A stretch of DNA of 64,000 nucleotides, from contig OX393581.1 in NCBI GenBank assembly GCA_947652605.1, positions 30,684,788 through 30,748,787 on the forward strand. The letters run 5' to 3'. Position numbers and translations under genes: made by a program. Under the pieces are notes generated by a model that ran no database searches, had not been told where the DNA came from, and saw only the letters and a program-made list of their open reading frames with translations. Of this stretch, positions 33,101 to 42,581 are shown piece after piece. Source of the DNA: Elmis aenea (taxonomy: Eukaryota; Arthropoda; Insecta; Coleoptera; Elmidae). Each line of letters opens with the position of its first letter. The stretch's first letter is position 1.

Positions 33101-34445
33101 TCGGTGACTGTAATAAGATTTTGGGCCCATATGACCCTTCGTAGTCATTGTATGTGTGTCCTTGTCATTCTTTGCTGTAAGCACATATTGTACGAGTAGT
33201 GTGTCCTACTTGTGATGTACAAATTTATCAACAAATAGGTTATTGATCGACAAAACCCAAACACTGACATTAACTACAAGTTAAGACCGTAATAACTTAA
33301 TGTTAATTTGTTCCACTAAAATTGAAATCTTGATAAATTGGTCCTTTTGTTTTATGTTTTCGTAAATGATACGTGAGTTCCATGCTATTCATTAAAAAAA
33401 AATAAGAAAATAAATGTAATTGATGCCAGATTATACATTATACATACAATTACTCACAATTGTATGTATTGTTGTTATGGAACAGTTGAATGTTGTCAAT
33501 ATCGTTAATTTCTTGGCTACTTTTTACATCAGAGAGGAAAACCCAAACTGAAAGCGGATTTTTTTTATTTTACTGAATCCTTACCTATGCCGTACTTAAA
33601 TTCAATTTCATTAAATATCCTTAATCCAAGCATAAACCGAATAAACTCTTTTACAAATGCAAACCACAAATTTTTGAACGGTAGGTATTATCGGCATTCA
33701 GTTACATATATTTATACTTAGTTCTCGAAACCCTGATCAGTGCAATATTTATCTGTTTTAAGTTCGTGTATGTCCCATTTTAATCTCACGAGCATATTTT
33801 TTTAGTCTTCACCTAACTCTCAGACCAAAACCAAAATTGGACTCGAATCGTAAACAAATATTTTTTATTCTTGAAACTTACTTTTCCAAATACATACTAA
33901 TAAAAACCCAACTTAAACAATTTACAACAACTACATTTGACGCTGCTAGTATAATCAACAAGCTTTTAACAACCTATAAGGGTACGTGGTTCAGTTATAC
34001 GTGCTGCATTTATTAATTAAGTACTAGACGGCGAAAATCTTGGAATTTTATTACCTAGCGATATTTGAAAAATGATTGCAATGAAACACGTCATCCGATA
34101 ATTTTCTCACATATCTGCTTCATGAATATTTCAATTAGGGTACAAAGTGACTAAGTTCAAGAGAAACATAAAGTTATGATTTGTTTTCAGCTCATATGCG
34201 TCGTTCTTCTTGGGTACATGACCCTTTGCGAAGCCACTTTCAACAAAAGGAAAAAAGGTTCATCTCCATTAGGCCCTTTCCGTTCAATTTTGCCAGGATT
34301 CATGAAGACACTGTTCAAGCCAGACTCCAAAGGCCATTCTAAGAAAGCTAAGCCTTATGATTCACCTTCTGCGATACCACTTTACGACTTGCCTTTTTAC
34401 CCGCACTTGCACGATGACTACGGAAGTTTTGATTATTTGTGGTAG
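28639..34445 (+). CDS. Probable secreted orphan peptide precursor, two exons, 88 residues
   Basis: Exon 1 28639-28650 (ATG AGA CTC GTG, then GTGAGT); exon 2 34191-34445, preceded by the strong acceptor TTTGTTTTCAG. Both junctions are phase 0. The joined protein begins MRLVLICVVLLGYMTLCEA, a textbook signal peptide with likely cleavage after Ala19. The mature ~69-residue chain starts TFNKRKKGSS, with a basic cluster at 23-26, a second one (K51, KK 55-56, K58), a Pro/Tyr/Asp-rich C-terminus ending in DYLW, and no cysteine after the signal. A first intron four codons into the signal peptide is common in insect cuticle and other secreted-protein genes. I do not recognise the family; a peptide hormone or matrix peptide is possible. 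A 34176 ATG would give a frame that overlaps the acceptor and a poorer signal peptide. AATAAA is at 34498. Confidence 0.6.
31147..32892. mobile_element. TACAGGGTGGTCC palindrome family, second copy, with nested insertion
   Basis: The right arm ends GAATTTGGACCACCCTGTAC (32875-32892) and matches the palindrome at 21709-22345. The left arm (31147-31436) is its inverted copy but lacks the terminal ~100 bp. Between the arms sits a different palindromic element (31438-32078). Confidence 0.75.
31438..32078. mobile_element. Inserted element with GGGTGTTGGGTGAAAACAAG ends
   Basis: AGGGTGTTGGGTGAAAACAA and TTGTTTTCACCCAACACCCT are exact inverted ends. Its interior includes a fragment rich in GAACCG/CGGTTC (31580-31705) that ends TTCAGGTCCCTG and resembles a further hAT insertion. 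The frame 31777-31974 is not a recognised gene. Confidence 0.75.
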
Positions 34446-34497
34446 TAACGTGTTTTGCTAGCTTAAAGTAGTATTTTAAAATTCAAAGAGGTACGAA

Positions 34498-34503
34498 AAT
34501 AAA
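34498..34503 (+). terminator. Polyadenylation signal AATAAA of the secreted-peptide gene
   Basis: A canonical AATAAA 53 nt after the TAG stop, in an AT-rich 3' flank. Confidence 0.5.
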
Positions 34504-35039
34504 ATACCAAAACTGGTTTAAAAGATAATTTAATAGACCATTACATTTTTTAAATGAAAGTATTTTTTAAATGATACTGCACGGGTTGTAAAAAAGAATG
34601 TTCGTGTTGTTTAACTGTGATCTAAATTTATATTATTATAATTTTTTATTTGATTATAACGTATAAATAGCTGTTTAAAACTCTCAGAATTTTTTTTTTT
34701 TTTTGTTACTTCTAGTTCACTGAAAATTGAGTTTTTTTGGCACGAATTACTTGATATATTTTATGATTTGTGTAGCTGTAATTCAACATGCAAAGGGAAT
34801 GATTTTATGTCAAAACAATAATCACGGACGCATTTCTAAAAACGAAATTTTAAACGAAAATCATTTATAAGCTTAAGTTAAGCAGTACCAAACAAGTATC
34901 AATTTACGTGTTTCCAAGTTATACGACTCATTTTGCGACTAATAAAACAAGTCTTTAAAAGTAGTTTTTTCCTTAAAGAATTACAAATATTTTAAAATTG
35001 TTAAACTAAGAGGATGAAAAACGAATAAAACATATAATG
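34504..35039. other. Intergenic, no gene recognised
   Basis: AT-rich, with a poly(T) run at about 34691-34704. Confidence 0.4.
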
Positions 35040-35513
35040 CAGTGTTTCCCAAACTTACAACGTGAAGGTATAGATTTTATTGGCGTGCATAAATAACTCA
35101 TAACCTACTACACGCAGTGTAACACGATCCATCCATCACCAGTTAACGATAATCTTAGTTAAGATATTATTCACAATATTATCGTTCAATGCACTTACAC
35201 ATGATTGTAGTAGTTTACTAATTTCATTATCGCCACTACCTGATGCACGTACATACATTGCAAGGATATGTACATTGTACATACATCAATACATTTATGG
35301 TTTAATTGTTTCAATAGGTCTCACATTTTCTTCATAACTATTAATTTTACATTTAGTTTCAGAAATATAGCAACTAAGATATAATGTTTTGTTTAAGTAA
35401 ATTGTTTTTTGTTGTTATAAAGTACAAAAAAAAAACATTCAACCGCGTATACCACTTAAAGTCATTTCGTGTATAATAAAGGGAACAAGCGCCACACTTT
35501 GGGAAACACTGCT
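35040..35513. mobile_element. hAT-like MITE (CAGTGTTTCCCAAACTT ends)
   Basis: CAGTGTTTCCCAAACTT at the left and CTTTGGGAAACACTG at the right are inverted. The flanking 8 bp do not match, so the insertion is old or the boundary is altered. No coding sequence. Confidence 0.65.
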
Positions 35514-35752
35514 AAAGTGCAGGAATAATGTATTATCAGTGTGTCATTAATCAATTCATATGCATTTGAACACAGTGTGCTATACGCCAGTATCCTTTTA
35601 ATACTTGTAAGAAAATACGTAATACATATATGGATAATATCAAACTCTTTACGTAGACATAATGACAATGGGAACAATGGATCCTAGGCCCCAAAAACTC
35701 TTTAGTTCGTGTCTAGCACTACAAAGTTTAACATAACTTAAACTTACTAGAA

Positions 35753-35952
35753 CAGCGATTCTCAACTGGTGGTGTGGTGGTACTTTAAAAAAGAGTAGGT
35801 GGTACGCGAAATATAATGTATTTGATGCGTTATCCTAGATTGCTCACAATTTAATATGCCGCAAGAGAATTATTTTTGTATATGACAGTGCACCAACATT
35901 TTTGTGTTTTTCTTTCAATGGTACACGGTAATTAAAAGGTTGAGAGCCGCTG
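35753..35952. mobile_element. 200-bp hAT MITE (CAGCGATTCTCAACTGG ends)
   Basis: CAGCGATTCTCAACTGG and AAAAGGTTGAGAGCCGCTG form TIRs, flanked by TACTAGAA and TACTAGAG (7/8). Confidence 0.82.
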
Positions 35953-36100
35953 TACTAGAGTACTGACAATTTTAAACTTTAAAATATTATAACTTATAAC
36001 GTTATAACCTTGATAATATTCACTTCAGATCTAGGATTTTATGGTAGCCACTACGCCACTGCGCACTGCCTCGAACTTATGTTGATTTGATAGACTAAAT

Positions 36101-36385
36101 CAGTGTTTTTCAAAGTGAGTTCTGTGGAACCCCGGAATTCCACGAAATACTTAGGGGTTCTGCGTGTTTGTTGGTATTGCTTTGCTTATTTTTAAAGCAT
36201 TTAAATCACACACAACAAAGCATTAATTTCTATCAATTAAAAAAAATTTTACAATTAAAAAACATTGTTTTATTTATGTCTTATTAAAACTGGGGGGGTC
36301 CGTAAAATATAGGTATGGTTGGGGTTCCGCAATTTTTAAATAATCGTGTAAGGGTTCCGCGACAAAATAAGTTTGGGATCCGCTG
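36101..36385. mobile_element. 285-bp hAT MITE (CAGTGTTTTTCAAAGTG ends)
   Basis: CAGTGTTTTTCAAAGTG and AAGTTTGGGATCCGCTG are diverged TIRs flanked by GACTAAAT and GACTAAAC (7/8). GGTTCCG(C/T) repeats lie inside both ends. Confidence 0.8.
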
Positions 36386-36393
36386 GACTAAAC

Positions 36394-37132
36394 AGATATT
36401 TTTGATCCTTTATTCTTTATATAGAACAAAAAATAAGGAAAAAATTCATTTGCTTCCAAACGTTCTTATGATTAATGATTTATTGTATATTACCATCAAA
36501 GTAAAAGCACATTTTCTACCGATACAAAAACACTAACAGCAATAAACTAGGTTTCAAAAAGCTTTTAAAACACTATTTTAAAAGAATCTTTGTATGGGGA
36601 AGCATTAAAAGTATTTTTATTATGTTTTTCGATCGTGCTTACGAAGTAAATTTTAACCTAGACACAATTAGGCTATATTGATTAAACAATCGGAATACCT
36701 ACCAAATTTCCTTTTAGCTTATAAATCATGCATAATTCAAAGTTTAGCTTGTTCTTAATCATGAAATATATTTTTGTAAATTTATCGTTTTAAATGTATT
36801 TGAAACATGCACATGTCTCTAACAATATAAACCAGCACAGCAATAAAAATAAATAAAAATGATAAAACACAAATTTTACTGCAATAAAATGTTTACACAT
36901 AATTGTTAAAAAGCTTGTATGAATTATTTTTAAGGTTGTATTATCACGATAAATATAAATATAAAATATTGATTAATAATAAATTAAACAAACACATTTG
37001 TAGTACATTATACTTATTTAAATCACTTTAAAAATAACTTGTGGCCATCTTCGAATCTTATTTTCTTATATGTCGCACCAATATACATAGTTTTTACGCT
37101 TCGCTGTTTACTTAGGGACCGTAAACTCGATA
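36394..37132. other. Intergenic, no gene recognised
   Basis: AT-rich sequence. No domain, RNA or repeat end recognised. Confidence 0.4.
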
Positions 37133-37140
37133 TGTATACA

Positions 37141-37405
37141 CAGTGGCGTAGGCAGGATGCTTCCATGGGGTAAAAAAACGCAAAAAGAGCCCAGGACCTA
37201 TTTTCTTAGGTCATCACTCTCTTTTTAATTTTTTTAGCAGCAAGATGTTTAATGGTTTTATCATGGGGGGGGTTAATAAATGGCTAAAAGAGCTGAAGAC
37301 TTTTTTGAAGCACAAAATTTACAGTTCTCCAGCTCTATAACGACTTGTTGCGAACCTATGGGAAGGGTTTCTGACCTTCCCTAACCCGTCCTGCCTACGC
37401 CACTG
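37141..37405. mobile_element. 265-bp hAT MITE (CAGTGGCGTAGGCAGGA ends)
   Basis: CAGTGGCGTAGGCAGGA and TCCTGCCTACGCCACTG are exact inverted repeats flanked by TGTATACA and TATATACA (7/8). Confidence 0.88.
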
Positions 37406-37468
37406 TATATACAACTAATATTTCCCACGTGCGTCGTTTGAACAATCAAATGGTCTAGCAAGCTAGAC

Positions 37469-37623
37469 CAGTGGTCTGTCCCCAAAGTAGGGTGCGCGGA
37501 AAAAATCTTAATAAATTAATATTTCTATTTCCACAGTATAATTTGGCAAATTAATTTTGGGGTGCGCGCTAATCCTGCGCGTTTAAGTAAGAGTGCGCGA
37601 CCAAAGCAGTTTGGAGACCGCTG
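37469..37623. mobile_element. 155-bp hAT MITE (CAGTGGTCTGTCCCCAAA ends)
   Basis: CAGTGGTCTGTCCCCAAA and TTTGGAGACCGCTG are TIRs. The flanks AGCTAGAC and GTCTAGAC match at 6/8. The next hAT begins 8 bp after it, sharing the GTCTAGAC. Confidence 0.75.
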
Positions 37624-37631
37624 GTCTAGAC

Positions 37632-39316
37632 CAGCGATTCTTAGGCCAGGCACACATTGACGCGCAGTTGACTTAACGCAGGGCAGCTCACTTTCTGTGA
37701 TTCCATCTTTGGAGGCAGAACACCGTGAATTGAGACGCAAAGCAGAGCGGAGCAGTACTGCGGCAGTTGTCGCATGGTTGTCGCCTGCCCCACAGTTGTT
37801 GATCTTACACAGAAACTGTGTGATACGCTATCGCTCGTGCTCCTTGAGTATTTCGATTGCGTGTTTTTTTTTTAATGGAATCCCGGTTTAATTTAAGCAA
37901 TTTTATATATTCCCGGGATTTTTTTAAAATGTTATTTTCGTTTATTTTGTGCTAAGATCTTTGCAATACTATAGTAACTTATCAGAATTTATTATAAATA
38001 TCTAACTAAATAACTAACAATAAATTATGTAAAAACTTTATTTTTATTTCAAAATAATTTTTCTGCTTTATAATAAATAACAAACTATGTACACCCGTAT
38101 TATGGCGTAAAGAAGCCCGATCTCCATGACAAAGTTTATATATTCAAAATACTTTTACAGTTTTTTTTTGTGTGCCCTGGTAATGAGAAGCAAAATAGCT
38201 TATAAATGAAATTTTACTGATAAAAACGATGTCTCTTTGCTGCTAGATGCTCTCAAGACAATTTCACCTACATCAATAGAAACTGAAACAGCATTTTATG
38301 TGGCAGGACTTCTGTTAATAAATTAATAGTAAGACTATGTGGCCAAAGCATAGATCACCTTTATTTTCTTAATTCATATTACAAAAATTATCTCATTGTG
38401 TTTAATAAAATAAGATTGCAATAAAAAGGTTATATTTCCCAAATGTATGTTTCTCTCACCAAAATTATTTTATTATTTATAATAATCATGGAGGAAAATG
38501 TTTTACATATATGACTTTATTTTAAAATATTGACATAATTCCCGGGATAAAGATCGATTTCTTCTCAGAATCCCTGGACAAGCAAAATGATCAAATATGA
38601 GAAACTCTAGTAACTACCCTGTGATTTACGACACCAGCCATTTACAATATATGAAAACGAAATGTTAACAGGAAATATGGATAAAAATCGTTATGGTGCC
38701 TGTCCACGTGAGAGTAAACTACTCTCGATAGCAGCGTCGCCAAGGATACAGCCCCTGAGAGTAACTCGCGATTGGCTGTATCCTTGGCGACGCTGCTATC
38801 GAGAGTAGTTTACTCTCACGTGGAAAGGCACCCTTAAGGAGCTCAACTTGACCCGTCGATTTTTATTATTGAATTGAAATTTTTTGTCCCATGAGCCAAC
38901 CCATTGCAACTTCCGGTATGCCCGGAAGTGACATCAACTTTGTTATTTTAAATATAACACCCTGTATATTTTTACATTTGCTGCTATCCAATATACGCGG
39001 ACAACTGTGCCACACTGTTTTTTTTCTCGTGCTGCCGTCTACCCCGCCCTGCCCGTACAACGACACGCAGCACAATGTGTGCCTTAGCTTAACCGGGGGC
39101 CCGCGCAAAGTTTTTAGGGGGACTGCAAAATAATTATAGAACGTTTTAAGTTTTTAAACTATTAAATTTTTGTATATTGCTGTATCATTACCAAGTAAAG
39201 TTGCCAGATCTGTAATAATGATCAGTAAATAAAACCACTTTTTATAATAAATCCCAATTACTATTATGCTACTACAAACTAGGGGGCCGCGACTACTGAA
39301 AGATTAAGAACCACTG
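37632..39316. mobile_element. 1.7-kb hAT element (CAGCGATTCTTA ends) with inserts
   Basis: CAGCGATTCTTAGGCC and GATTAAGAACCACTG are diverged TIRs flanked by GTCTAGAC (37624-37631) and GTCTAGTC (39317-39324). It contains a 138-bp GC-rich palindrome (38695-38832) and a TACAGGGTG-related segment (about 38900-38985). No transposase is recognised. Confidence 0.7.
38695..38832. repeat. 138-bp near-perfect palindrome (GGTGCC...GGCACC)
   Basis: CCACGTGAGAGTAAACTACT at the left is mirrored exactly by AGTAGTTTACTCTCACGTGG at the right. The inner CGATAGCAGCGTCGCCAAGG is mirrored by CCTTGGCGACGCTGCTATCG. It is about 50% GC in a ~30% GC context, so it was probably acquired as a hairpin MITE. Confidence 0.85.
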
Positions 39317-39324
39317 GTCTAGTC

Positions 39325-40502
39325 TAGAATCTTTTTAGAACAATGCACAGTGTACCTTGCCTTACAGTTAGTGTAATAAAATCCATATTTGTTTAAGTAA
39401 GTAAAACAATGGTTTATTTAATGTTTTCAAATGTAGTTACGCAATCAATTGAACTGTCTGGGGCTTGTGCTAAAACTACATCTTGATTTTTTTTATGATG
39501 GAGGCCGTTTTAAGTTAAAAGCTTAAAGTTTTATGATAATGTAACAGGCATTAATTATGTTAAATTACAGTAAAATAATCTAAAACTACTAAAGTAAACG
39601 AAAACTAAGTTTCAATTTCCATAATTTTTGTGCGCGTTAATTTTTTTAACTGATTTATTTTTGCGCTTTGAGGAGGCTTGTATCTTGTATCTCCTAATCC
39701 GACTAAATACACACACGTAGTACGTTGAAATTAAATAGGCACCGACGTAACAATTGCATTTTATTAAATTAATCATTACGAAAAATTAAAAAAAAATATA
39801 TCGTAAATAAATTATCAACAAAGTAATCTGAACAACATTTTACCTGTGTCATATTATCTTATTTAATATTTTCACTCTATGTTTTAAAGACATATCACCA
39901 TTAAACTACAAAACCTTTTTTTAGATTACCTTAAAAAAACATGCAGCATTTATTTATTTATTACTATGTACATACTTGCTTTTGCCCTAACAATCCCTCG
40001 TGTCTTATATACTGCTGAAGAAGAACTATACACACTGTAAGATTGTGATCTGTTTCCTACGAAAAATACTTGGTTAGACGGCCTAGTATATTCTAAACAT
40101 ATAATTAATTACTTTTAATTTCTCTAGTAAAACAAAAAGTTTATCTTGGATTGTAGTCATTCTTATTAAGAACTAGGAATACTGTCGTCCTGTCATCAAC
40201 CTATTGATTATTTCATAAATTCCGAGTTTATAAACACCAACACGCAATCCTGTCTCTATCTTTTGCAGATAGTTCTACCGATTTTAAAACCCTATGTGCA
40301 CGTTTTATCGATTAAGGTAGAAAAAAACTCCAAAAAGGATTTCATAAAAGTTATATTTCTCTAAAGCATTGGATGGAGCCAATGCAATGTTTCAAATGTG
40401 CTAGTTTTTAAAAGTTTGCTAGAGGACACCACTAATCAAACTCTTCTATGATCAAACCTTTATTTACTCTTTGCGTTATTTCTCTGTTCCGTTCTGTGTT
40501 TG
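39325..40502. other. Intergenic, no gene recognised
   Basis: AT-rich sequence. No domain, RNA or repeat end recognised. Confidence 0.4.
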
Positions 40503-42365
40503 CCAGGGCTGGACTGGCCCACCGGGACACCGGGAATTTCCCGGTGGCCCGTGACCGTCACGTGTGTAAAAAAAAACTAATTGCAGCTAAAAATAACAAA
40601 CATTTATAGAAAAAACGCTAAAATCGAATTTCAATAAGACTTATCTATGACCACAAAAAGGCAGAGGACGTTTTACCTCCTCTGGGCCATTTATGATGAC
40701 CCAAAAAGCTATTGCCGGATGGCGGAAGCCGGATGGGGATGGTTAACTGCACAATTGTTGCAATAAAATTTACAAAACATTCCGAGAACAATAATAGTAA
40801 TCTCGACAGCCTCTGGTACTAAGGCCTATGTACCGTAAACCGGGGCTACTTTGACATAGTTTTGAAGGTTTTTCCAACGTAACTTTTTTATTTTTTGATT
40901 AAATGACCTGGAATAAAGTCCATCGTAACAATAGAACCTTCCACTATATATTCCCCACGTAAAATTGCTTCTGGGAGGTAAAACAAAACTTTAAAAAAAT
41001 ATTTGGTGTCAAAGTAACCCAGAATGTGGGGCTACTTTAACATTGCAATTAATTTAATTATAAGTCGAAGAACGACTACAGTGAGGGTTTCTTTGACAAA
41101 TATTTTTTACAACCAGAACATGAGTTAAAGGCTTATTAATTTCAAAATACTTGGCATAAATCGTATTTTTAATAAAGGTTTACCGTATTTTAATAACATG
41201 TATAAAAAATTAACAAAATCCTTTAGATTGCTTTCTAAACACTAGGTATTAAAAACATATTTTTCTTCAGAAGCAAATCAACACAAAATAAAATACTTAT
41301 ACTGGGTAAGGCTATATACATATAGGTACCTATTAAATTAAACGAAAGTTGCTGGTTTTGAAAAAAGGTTTATTCTTTATAAAATTCTTTAATTTTCAAA
41401 ACCAGCAATTTTCGTTTAATTTAACCCAATCAAGCAACAGGAAAAACCAACTTTATGTATAGGTATTAATTAAAACTTAAGATAATTTTTAAAAAGTAAA
41501 TATTTCTGTAGATGACACACGCATACTAATTAGATAACATATATTATATAGGTAGGTATGTTCTATGAGAAGAATAAACATAAAATACGTAAATAAAAAC
41601 ATAAACATAAAATATTCATAGCGAAAAGTCACATCCCAGAGTCTGTCAAAGTTACCCCCAAAGTCAAAGTTTACGTACCTACTTTAAGCAGGGCCGCCGA
41701 GAGCGGGCTGGGACCCCGTGAATGCAATATTACCGGGCCTGAAGAAAGAAAAAAAAAGAGCGAGCCCGGGCCCCGTGAATGCAATATTACCTGGAGTAAA
41801 AAAATGAAGAAAGAAAAAATAATAAAAAATGTTTACATAGACATCGCATTTGGTACATATGTACAGGGTGGACTATTTTCGATGCCCATACAGGGTATCT
41901 CGGTTATTATCAGAGATAGAAAAAAACTAAGTACGTAGTCTTGATTTATTTTTCGGGAGAAATTCATTGCCGTAAACAGATTTTTGATATCTTTTTTAAT
42001 TTTCGAAATATAGCCAAAAACCGATTTTTGGCAATTTTCAAAAATGTTAAAAATCTCGTTTAAACGAAAAGATAGAAAAAAACTTTAAAGACATTTTTGG
42101 CATGATTTTTTGTGCTTAATAAGATAGCGATGTTTAATTGTTTTTTACTCATATCAGTTCTGATATATTACACCCAACTTTCTTATTTTAAATGGCAACC
42201 ATAAGCAAATTACATATTTTTGAAAAGCGCAAAAAATAAGCTTTCGATTCATGTCAAAGCCAACTATGATTACCATTTAAAATAAAAAAGTTAGGTGTAA
42301 TATATCCGTATTGATATGAGTAAAAAAACAATTGAACTGTGCTCAATTTTCCCAGTCCAGCCCTG
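40503..42365. mobile_element. 1.9-kb hAT-ended composite upstream of GlcAT-I
   Basis: CCAGGGCTGGACTGG at the left and CCAGTCCAGCCCTG at the right, with flanks TGTGTTTG and TGTGTTTC (7/8). Inside are a segment bounded by AAACCGGGGCTACTTTGAC and GTCAAAGTTTAC (about 40840-41680), a GGGCCGCCGAGAGCGGGC fragment (41693) with an internal GGGCCCCGTGAATGCAATATT repeat, and a TACAGGGTGGAC arm with a local palindrome (41866-42343). Confidence 0.6.
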
Positions 42366-42581
42366 TGTGTTTCTGTGTTATTTAATTTTGGTTTAAGAAG
42401 TAGATAAAACTGTTAAGATTCCTGCATTAATTGTACATTGTACGACTCCAGAAACTTAGCTAATCAAAGCAAACCATCTGACAATCGAATTTTATTTAAT
42501 AGTTCGGTACGTACGGTACAGTTGAGGTTATGTGATATTAAAAATCTTTAGATTATTTGTATTTCAAATTTTTTTATACCT
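42366..42581 (+). promoter_or_regulatory. Presumed promoter and 5' UTR of the glucuronyltransferase gene
   Basis: Only ~215 bp separate the hAT end from the start codon, so promoter elements must lie here or inside the transposon. No TATA box in proper context was found. An in-frame stop at 42549-42551 limits the coding start to the ATG at 42582. Confidence 0.3.

Larger units (their letters stand above)
28651..34190 (+). other. Inferred 5.5-kb intron of the secreted-peptide gene, repeat-rich
   Basis: It holds a solo TACAGGGTGATTCAG arm (28814-28960), a 32-base poly(A) run (30112-30143), a hAT end fragment (about 29205-29235, GGTTGGGAACCGCTGTG) and the nested palindromes at 31147-32892. No internal exon is recognised, though a short one could be missed. 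Confidence 0.5.

Noticed and set aside
34176..34190. ATG at 34176 as the start of the secreted-peptide gene
   Set aside because: The five codons ATGATTTGTTTTCAG are also a strong splice acceptor; the spliced MRLV version gives a better signal peptide and has a TATA/initiator promoter. Kept as the alternative.
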